From Biomphalaria glabrata (Eukaryota > Mollusca > Gastropoda > Planorbidae), in the NCBI RefSeq assembly GCF_947242115.1, contig NC_074725.1, forward strand, positions 21,105,398-21,169,397: a stretch of 64,000 bases of DNA, in the 5' to 3' direction. Made by a program: the position numbers and the translations under genes. The notes under the pieces are model-generated. The model did not search any database. It was not told the origin of the DNA and saw only the letters and a program-made list of their open reading frames with translations. Shown here in pieces: positions 55,841 through 64,000 of the stretch (position 1 is the stretch's first letter; each line of letters opens with the position of its first letter).

Positions 55841-56104
55841 AGAGGGGTGGTCTGGCTGAGTGATAAAGCACTTAGCTTCTGAACCAAGAGGTCCCGGGTT
55901 CAAATCTCTGTGAAGACTTTGGTTTTGAATTTTTTGTGTTTTTTAGTCCACACAACTTTGATGGGTAACTGACTTTAGTTGGGGAAGGTAAAGGTGGTTG
56001 GTATAATGATGGCCACATAACTACCTCGTTGACCATCTGCCATAGAAACTGATTACCTTTATGTCCTCTGCAGTAAAGATCGCAAGGTCTGAAGGGTACA
56101 TTTG
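55841..56104 (+). mobile_element. tRNA-derived SINE, family S1, diverged
   Basis: Box A region TGGCTGAGTGATAAAGCAC, box B GGGTTCAAATCTCTGTGAAG, and body with GATGGGTAACTGAC. Ends GATCGCAAGGTCTGAAGGG. Confidence 0.85.
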
Positions 56105-56445
56105 ACTTACTGTATACTTTAAAACTTTTCTGTATCTCAAATCATCAGTCCCCATAGATTGCAATGTCTTAAAGAGGTTTCTTTACTTATCTTTTATTAT
56201 ACACATGTATACTGTAATCAGTTATTGGTCTGTGTGCTTGATGTAACATCTTGTTGTATGACTGATTATCTGACATTGTTTCACGCACATATACTGTTGT
56301 GCAAGGTCATGTTGATATCTTGATTTATATACTATAGTGTCTTATGTTGTCTATTATTGTTTTTGTCTAACAATCAGTTTGCTGTTGTCTGTCATTATTA
56401 AATTTTGTTTAATACGGCAATGAACTTGGCTCATCAATAAGTTAA

Positions 56446-56822
56446 GTTGGCCTCCTTCAGTCGTAGAACGACTATGGTTCATCTCGCACACTTCCTCAGG
56501 TGGATGTGGAGCCCTATTTTGGAGAGGCACTGCCGTCCACAAATATCGCAGGTTAAGGTGTCTTTCGCTTCGTTGGTAGAGGAGCTTGCCATTTTTTTCG
56601 CATTGTCCGTTTTTCTTCCAAAGCTGAGTCTCATGTTCTTTCTCTGTCCATAGCTTTATTGGTCACTGTCTCTCTCCATCTGGTGCGGTCTAGTGCTATG
56701 TCTTCCCAACGGTCAGTATTGATGTTCACTGATTTGAGGTCCCGTTTTATTACATATATGTAACGGAGGTGGGGGCGACCAGTTTTTCTTGAGCCAGTCG
56801 CGAGTTGTCCGTAGAGGCTCAT
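56446..56822 (-). mobile_element. LINE-2 C-terminal fragment
   Basis: Encodes YGQLATGSRKTGRPHLRYI, TDRWEDIALDRTRWRETVT and a broken finger region. Very close to 30556-31040. Confidence 0.85.
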
Positions 56823-57710
56823 CTATAATTGATCAAAAAGTGTTGTATTTTCCCCCATAGATTTCTCAAGATTTCTTGTTATGTTTGTAACGTATGTTGG
56901 GAAAGGGGGAGGGGTATATGTTTACTAGGTCTCTTATATGTATACTGTCATGTCTACGTGTGCGTGTAATTATGCTTTCACACAATTGAGTTTTTTTTTT
57001 TTAATTTTAATTACTTTTAAACGTGTTGGCGTAAAAGAAAAACGTAATCACGCCATTATGTATGGTCTGTGTTAGTGTAAGGATGTTTTGCTGTTAATGT
57101 TGGTAAGGAAAAAGAACTCCAGGACACCGTCCGTAAAAGTATATTTATGAGACTTGTTCCCCTTTTCTTGAAAATGTCCAGTTACACCGAAAAGAAGCAT
57201 GCTCATTATTTTTGTATGTTAATTATTTGATTTCGTTATTATTATTATTATTGCGTCACGCACAAACAAAGACATTGCTATCACACTTGATGTTCGTGGT
57301 CAACCATTTGATATCTCTAAGACAACACGTAAAGAATGCTATCACATAGTGTAGTGTGGAGAAACGTAGAGCAATAATGTAGGCCATCCTCTCCGTGGAA
57401 CGATGTGAATATAGGCGGCCGTTACCTTCTCTTAGGAGAAATCACATCGTAGGCTCAAAAAGGTATGACTTCTCTGTCAATTGTGCAAGTAGACATTCCA
57501 ATGCGAGTACTTTTAAGTTGGCTTTTTACAAAAGTGCAAAATGTCATCCCCAATGGGATATTGTGGGTCCCAATTCTTCTTCTAGCCAGCTTTTGGCTGC
57601 TGAGCTGTAAGCTCTTTCGCAGACTGTGCCATGAAAAAAAAAGAGCCATGGGCCCAAACAAATGAAACGCCCACGTATTGTTACATCACTGGATGTGGGC
57701 CTCTAATCCA
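56823..57710. other. Unassigned sequence
   Basis: No element recognised. Open frames of 60-70 codons on both strands at 57395-57665 overlap each other and show no domain. Confidence 0.35.
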
Positions 57711-57890
57711 GACCAATCGTTATAGAAGGGCTCCACACTGACCTACTACGTCGCAACATATTGCCAGTGGAGACCAATAGCTCGTTGCCACGTCGTACAG
57801 ACCTGTGAAGTGGCTATGAGCTATTGGTCTCAACTGCCCACAGGTTGTGAAATTCGAGGTCAGTGTTCAGGCCTTCTATGACGATTGGTC
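57711..57890. repeat. 180-bp imperfect palindrome
   Basis: The two 90-bp halves align as inverted copies without gaps: GACCAATCGT at the outer ends, CACTGACCT, GAGACCAATAGCTC and AGCCAC-like sequence towards the centre. Both halves also repeat GACCAAT internally. It could fold into a long hairpin as DNA or RNA. Confidence 0.88.
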
Positions 57891-58739
57891 GTGGGCCCGG
57901 GTTCATTGAACCCCTTCACGCCATCGATGCTACGCCACAGAGTAACGTGTTTAAAATTCTACACTGTTGGACTAGTCCTGTATCAATGCTATATATTTAT
58001 CGTGTGTGTGCGCAAGTTGGACCATCTATTGCTTAAGAGCTATGTAAAAGCAAGTTCTCTCTCCACTTCCACGGACTCGGCTCTCTACAATGACAGACGA
58101 GAATACAGAGGTCCATCTATTTAAAAGTGTGAGACTCGCCGTCTTGACGTGTTTTTTTTTTTTTTTTTTTTTGTTTCATGATGCTTGCTCATAGGGACCG
58201 GCGCAATCAGTGTAATTTAATTTTTTTTTTTTGGGGGGGGGGGGGGGGGAGACAACGGTGGACTTCAGCCCTGAAATACATTATCACTTTGATGTGTGTG
58301 TGTGTGTGTGTAGAAGAGTGTTCATGGTTTAACGTAAAGACGAAAAAATTAACAATAATTTGTTGGTTAAAAAAAAAAATCAAAATCATATCGTGTTGCA
58401 ATAACGTCCTAGCAGAGGCTTGCCGGCATGGCTTGCTATGTGATAACACGTAGAACAGCTTGTCATTTTTCTTAGCAACAAGTGACGCGTTAGAGTACGT
58501 GCCTCTGTCTCTCCGCGCAGTCTTGTCACATTAAATTCGTATGTAATTACTCATCTGGCAATTATGAAGCGCAATCGGTGACATGAATATATATTTTTTT
58601 AAGCGCTTAAGAATGAACACGTGACAGATACGCCTTCGTGACGATTATCCACGAATGAGAACACACTAATCATGTCATGTAAAGCCGTGCTGTTCAAAAA
58701 ATGAAATCATGGTATTTAACTTGTGTACTAATAGCTTTT
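57891..58739. other. Unassigned sequence with simple tracts
   Basis: T run at 58150-58172, G run at 58233-58249, GT run at 58295-58312. No gene recognised. Confidence 0.35.
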
Positions 58740-59400
58740 TACAAAGCTTATGGCAACTCTGCCTGTCTGTATGGTCAAAAATTGGTACACGTCATTTCTC
58801 ACACACCCAATCTCGGATTAAGTTGAAATTTTGGAAAATTATTTGACAACAGAAGAATCAATATAAGAAAAATATTAACCAATTAGTTAATCAACTATTG
58901 GCGATTAATTATTTTGTTTGGTATCTTGAACAGGGGAAAGAAATCTTGACAGATGTGGTGGTATAAGTTGAATTAGTCCCTTTCAGGACTCTTTAAGTCC
59001 TGAGTGAACATATTTTTAATGCGTTTAAATAAAAACGGTCCTGGTCAAAAGTTTGTACTCGTCATTTCTCCCACACCCATTCTCGGATCAAGTGGAAACT
59101 TTGCACAATTATTCATTGGCATATGCAAGACACGAATCAATGATAATAACAATAAAACAATTAGTAAATTAATTACTAATTATGTATTATTTTGTTTGAT
59201 ACCAACAAGGGAAATTAATCCCTGGGTATTCACAGATATGACTAAATATGTAACGTTTGGTCTCCTTGGATAATTGTACACTTTATTTCTCCTACACCCA
59301 TTCTCGGATCAAATTGAACATTAAAAACAATTAACGAACGAAACATGGATCCATCAAAAATTAACCAATTATTCAATTAATTATTGGTCATTTATTACTT
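58740..59400 (+). repeat. Interspersed repeat R1, several cores in a row
   Basis: Three cores in the same direction: CACCCAATCTCGGATTAAG (about 58803), CACCCATTCTCGGATCAAG (about 59075) and CACCCATTCTCGGATCAAA (about 59293). Each is followed by an AT block. Confidence 0.75.
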
Positions 59401-60346
59401 CTACATTATTGAGAGATACCCTTACATAAGCGTTGCTTTTTAAAAAAAAAAACAAGATCTTTTTGAAATATTTTGATTGTTTTTCGTTTTGAAAGCAACC
59501 ACTGAATATATGCCAGTGAGTGACTATCTCGCTATCCACTGTGTGCGTGGGTGGGTGAGGAAAAGGATACTTGCCACATACGTTCCCTAAATGTTAAAAT
59601 ATCGTCACTATGACATTACGTATGTATGTCAGGAGATGTTGCCAGTGTCGCATTGCCCCAGGTCTGTGCGTAGCCGTATAATTAATGGAGAAAGCGGGAT
59701 GTCTGTCTTGTCTTTTTTTTTATAAACCTGCTTTGCGTTTTCTTTTTTTTCTTTTTTTTTTTCTGAGCTATCATTGGGTCAGTTTCAGCATAGGTTGCTC
59801 AGGTGTACGCTCTACACTTCAGTCGCTATGCCTGGTATGTCAGGTTTATAGCTGCCTACGAAATCGCCATGGGTTCATTCATCTCTCTCGCTCCTTTCTC
59901 TCTCTCTCTCTCTCGTCTCTCTCACTCCCCTCTCTCTTTTTTCACCGTCACCCAGACTTAAGCTTTGAAGAGCAGTCTTTTGTGTTGCTTTTCCTAAAAA
60001 GAAGTCATACACTTGTGAGTCTATTACTTTTGCATCGTCACTTTTACCCGCCAAACCATTAATTTAAAATACACGTTTTTTTTTTTTTATTAGGTCTAAT
60101 ATTTATTCGGTCTATCCATATTAAATTTTACATACATCTGTCTTAAGATTAGAGAAATCTTGTCGATCAGTAGAGGTGAGCGTCAGACGTGATAAGACAG
60201 TACCCTCTTCCCTTTTGTTTTTCGTCTAATTCATATTTTAATAAAAAAAAAAAAAATCCCACCTCTGACATCATAGAGTTGAGTAAAAAAAAGGGGGGGG
60301 GGGAGTTGCGCTGTAACTCCAGCCAGCTAATCCAACTAACCCTTTT
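59401..60346. other. Unassigned sequence with CT tract
   Basis: CT-rich simple sequence at 59880-59945 and poly-T runs. A 125-codon frame is mostly this tract and is not taken as a gene. Confidence 0.35.
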
Positions 60347-60575
60347 AGTGGTCGAGAGGCTAAGTGCGCTTGAACTTGGCTTGTCTTGGGGGCTCGAGGT
60401 TCGACACCCGACTCGGGCAGAGATGTGTTTACTGAGCGCCTGAAGGCAGCACGGAAGAACCTTCTCCTAGATACCCCCTCCCCCCACTGGTCCACAACTG
60501 AGATTGGACTAAAGCGCTCTGAGCATGCTATAAGTATGAAAGTAGAGCTATATAAAAGCCATAATTTATCTAATT
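60347..60575 (+). mobile_element. tRNA-derived SINE, family S2
   Basis: Head GTGGTCGAGAGGCTAAGTGC, box B GAGGTTCGACACCC, tail AGATTGGACTAAAGCGCTCT and TAGAGCTATATAAAAGCC. Same family as 3021-3238. Confidence 0.85.
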
Positions 60576-61119
60576 TTTTATTTATAACCTTTACATAAAT
60601 CTCGATAAAGCCTGAAAACTTTTTTTTTTTAAAACAAATTAGACTTTGACTTTTATTTACAACTATTTAAAACTTTGTCCGGGAGGTGCGGTTGACTACG
60701 AAGATCTGATTTGTGAAATTGTGACCCTATAACATTTACATAAGATTTTTTTTACTAATTATTAAATTTTTACTACCTTTACTATTTTAACTGTGAATAG
60801 ACCTTGTTTATTTAATGATTTAACTGTATGGAATTTAGCTCTTGTAAAGGAGAGTAATCCTTGAAGAATTACGGGCACGACATGGCCTAAATTGTGCCGA
60901 TGTGCCAAATACTCTAACTCAAATGAAGTAAACGTAACTCAATTCCAATCACTTCAAACTGGCTGCTTTCCACTTTCCAATAAACACATCATGTTCTGTT
61001 TCTCGTCTCTTATAGCAACAGTCTTCCATCAGCCGATCAACCTCCCCCCCCCCTTTTTTTTTTTCATCCACTCATCTGCATCAATTCTACTCCGAAGGTT
61101 ACGTCAGAATGTTTGTTTT
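60576..61119. other. Unassigned sequence
   Basis: AT-rich, nothing recognised. Confidence 0.35.
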
Positions 61120-61283
61120 ACATAAAAAGGGATGTTCCTTCAGAATTGAAGATAGTTTATATTCCTAATCTAAACCTCCCGCAGGACGACCGCGGATGGG
61201 AGCGGGCAGGGTTTGAATCCTCGACCGTCGATAAATCCGAACGACAGTCCAGCGCGCAAACCGCACGACCAGGCAGCCATTTA
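61120..61283 (-). mobile_element. tRNA-like SINE, family S3
   Basis: Minus strand: GCTGCCTGGTCGTGCGGTTT, AGGATTCAAACCCTGCCCG, and tail CTATCTTCAATTCTGAAGGA. Confidence 0.75.
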
Positions 61284-62860
61284 TTAGCCAATACGACCTC
61301 ACACTCGATAACACAGCGAAACAAACAGATAAATACATATATACTGCTACCGTCTCCCTCTCCGTCTGTTCAATGATTAGTTGGAACGTATCATTGAGAT
61401 AATTCACACTAAGAGTAATGTAAGGATACGTGTTTAGCTGATTAATCTCTTTGTTTTGATACTTTAAAGGAACGTCGGTATATAAGAGGTCGGCTAAAAA
61501 AACAACAACAACATATGGGTTTTGTTTTACGGAAGGAAATATATCATTCTGCTGAAATAAATCTATAATGAAAAAGAAAAAAGGTTGTGTTGAGATACTT
61601 AAAAGAAAAATGTATGCAGTACCGCCATTTGTGCGAATGGACGTTCAGTGTGGAGGCCACGTGACGTTGGTTTGTTGGAGCGAGGTTGGCCTGTATGCGA
61701 AGAATGTCACACTAAAGAGTCCCGACCGGCCTGAAGGACAATGCAGACTTTTTTTTTTTTTTTTTTTTAGCCTGAATTTCATACCTTGAAAACTATCTGG
61801 CCTGAATAACGCGCGTGTGTGTGTGTGTGTGCTTGCGCGTGTGTGTGCCTCTGTGGAACAACTTATTTTAATCAAGCGAGACCCGCGTTTAAGATAGTGG
61901 CATTCCTGAATGACGAGGTATTCAGGTTACTTAGATCTACATCCTTAACCGCGGCTAGACCGTTGTTGTTTTTTGTATTTATTTTGTTGTGCTTTGTGGA
62001 TACATTTCTAACCTGATGTCTTCACGGTGAACTTGAATTTCTTATATTTTGTATATTTGAATTAAATAATGAATCGTGTTATTTTAAATCTCTAGGAGTA
62101 TAAAAGTACTTCGACTTACAAGCAGGTGGAAGGATCTGTATCAAAACAAAATCGTTTTGATATCTCCGATGTGCTGGTAGTTGTGTGTGATACAGGGGGA
62201 CACTTTTGTACCGACAGATTTTTTTACAAAGGATTTCTATCATTTCGGAATTTATTATGATACATTAAAACATGTTGCTGATACAGTTGTCAGATGGTGA
62301 GAATTTCTTTTTAACATTTATCTTGCAGACCAACACCATTTCCCCTTTTTTTTTTTTTTTTTTGCCTCAGTTATAGATTCTAGGTATTTCTATAAAGTAT
62401 TATAAGTGTGAAACCTATCATTTGTAAACGTAGGCATAGGTCTAAATCTAGTTTAAATATAATATCTTTCATTTGAAAAAGTAGATGTAATTTGAATATA
62501 AGACCTATCATTTTAGAATGATAAAGTTATAGCACATATTATTTTAAAATGTAGATTTAGGTATGTAAAAATATACATATTTTTAGCTTGCTTGATTGTA
62601 AAATTACATTGCTCAAGTATAGGTATATGATAAATATATATCAGTCGTATTTTTGAAATTCACCATAGTCAGTTAGTATTGTCTCATCAGTGATCAGATT
62701 TGAAAGCAGTTAAGTACAAATCTGATATTCTGAACATGCACTCAATAAAACAAAAAATGCATGTAATGACATTTTTAACAAACATTTTTTGGGTCAATTT
62801 GATCTAAAACTGTGTTGAAATTGTGCGTAACTTTTCTTAGTAGTGTTGAATTGCTTGTAC
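61284..62860. other. Unassigned sequence
   Basis: GT/GC simple sequence near 61811-61850 and T runs. No exon or element recognised. Confidence 0.35.
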
Positions 62861-63440
62861 ATATTATATGTTGGGTGGAATCTTGTGCTGGATTTATATG
62901 TTGGGTGGAATCATGTGCTGAATTTATATGTTGGGTGGAATCATGTGCTGAATTTATATGTTGGGTGGAATCATGTGCTGGATTTATATGTTGGATGGAA
63001 TCATGTGCTGAATTTATATGTTGGGTGGAATCATGTGCTGGATTTATATGTTGGGTGGAATCATGAGCTGGAGGATTTATATGTTGGGTGGAATCATGAG
63101 CTGAATTTATATGTTGGGTGGAATCATGTGCTGAATTTATATGTTGGGTGGAATCATGTGCTGGATTTATATGTTGGGTGGAATCATGTGCTGAATTTAT
63201 ATGTTGGGTGGAATCATGTGCTGAATTTATATGTTGGGTGGAATCATGAGCTGGAGGATTTATATGTTGGGTGGAATCATGAGCTGAATTTATATGTTGG
63301 GTGGAATCATGTGCTGAATTTATATGTTGGGTGGAATCATGAGCTGAATTTAAATGTTGGGTGGAATCATGAGCTGGAGGATTTATATGTTGGGTGGAAT
63401 CATGAGCTGGAGGATTTATATGTTGGGTGGAATCATGTGA
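62861..63440. repeat. 30/33-bp minisatellite, about 19 units, with open frame
   Basis: The unit is ATTTATATGTTGGGTGGAAT then CATGTGCTGA. Some units carry CATGAGCTGGAGG and are 33 bp. All lengths are multiples of three, so plus frames stay open across the array (LYVGWNHVLN in one, ICWVESCAEF in another; 217 codons from 62843). Variant order suggests a larger repeat (33-bp unit followed by GAGCTGA and GTGCTGA units). No gene context, signal or splice evidence supports translation. Confidence 0.95.
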
Positions 63441-64000
63441 TGTGTTGTTTTTTTCTCTTCATTTTTCTTTGTTCAAAACATCACCCTTTTTTTTAGTTGG
63501 GGGGAGGGGGGTAAAAAATAAGGAATTTTTACAGTCTGGAATAGTGAAATGCCAACTAACTTGATTACTAAAAAAAACCATCTAGGCCCCTAAACATCTA
63601 TGTATCATAGCAAACATTTTTTTTTATTAATAAAGTGATTTATTAAACTTGACCTTTCTTATTTACTACAAAAGAAAAAAAAAAAACCAACCTTAACACT
63701 TTTAGAACCTCTCCTCATCTGAATCATAAAGAACATTAAAATCTTTGCCCCTCTCTGGGAGTCAGGATGACATACCGGTATTTGGTTGAGGAAAAAAAAG
63801 GGGGGGGGGGAAGAGAATTCAGTGTTATTTGTTAGCCTGCTTACCTAAATACCAGGAGAACGCGTTTCGGTGTAAACAACAGGCAACTATTTGAAGCTAA
63901 ATGTCGGATTTCAAACAATAACCTTTGACTTGCGTTCACGCCTGCTATCTCCATCAGCACCTGACGTAAAGACAGAAATAGAGGTCGTCACTTTGATGGA
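63441..64000. other. Unassigned sequence
   Basis: Poly-A/poly-G runs at 63675-63810. Nothing recognised to the right edge. Confidence 0.35.

Noticed and set aside
57395-57665. Overlapping frames on both strands
   Set aside because: Mutually overlapping, no domain, no splice or signal context.

Overview
The window looks like nuclear DNA of a gastropod mollusc, most likely a freshwater pulmonate (planorbid-type) snail. It is AT-rich and intron-rich. It is crowded with short interspersed repeats, tRNA-derived SINEs, 5'-truncated LINEs, non-autonomous hAT-like elements and microsatellites. There is a nuclear-type tRNA-Thr(AGU) gene and no bacterial gene organisation. The species call is inference from repeat style, not from a marker gene. 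The only convincing protein-coding genes belong to one family, all on the minus strand: small secreted proteins built on a six-cysteine domain with spacing C-x(9-10)-C-x17-C-x14-C-x12-C-x6-C and a 'C-x-I-E-T' start. I do not recognise this family. Gene 1 lies at about 10.66 kb down to the left edge. It appears to be one modular gene: a TATA-box promoter and short 5' UTR exon near 10.6-10.7 kb, a signal-peptide-plus-domain exon (8392-8692), then domain exons at 6677-6976, 5057-5347, 1675-1971 and 1-270 (cut by the edge). Every junction is in intron phase 1, and every internal exon whose two ends are both visible is a multiple of three bases, so the chain reads through as at least five tandem six-Cys domains. 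Genes 2 (15441-15734) and 3 (37890-38183) are single-domain, 97-residue secreted paralogues. They share a 5' UTR, a splice acceptor, and recognisably homologous promoters far upstream (20.1-20.4 kb and 39.6-39.9 kb). The rest is repeats. Introns of gene 1 hold a 46-bp minisatellite, a GATA microsatellite, LINE pieces and two hAT-like elements inserted back to back at one 8-bp target. The intron of gene 2 holds an RNase H-bearing LINE fragment. From 21.06 to 23.26 kb lies a 2.2-kb foldback element with long inverted arms made partly of 16-bp repeats and a 9-bp target duplication, inside a LINE fragment. From 28.05 to 28.79 kb is a solo LTR. Between 31 and 46.7 kb, two diverged colinear tracts (31.2-35.5 and 43.6-46.7 kb) look like an old duplication. 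They show a LINE empty site and a minisatellite grown from a single unit. The 52-64 kb part has the tRNA gene, a region dense in TCTAGATC-type motifs, a 180-bp palindrome and a 30-bp minisatellite with a long open frame. How the genes may work together: the three genes probably encode related secreted, disulfide-bonded proteins. Two are single-domain. One is a chain that seems to have grown by duplication of a symmetric (phase 1-1) exon, with the last two well-matched domains (exons 2 and 3) nearly identical. Function is unknown.
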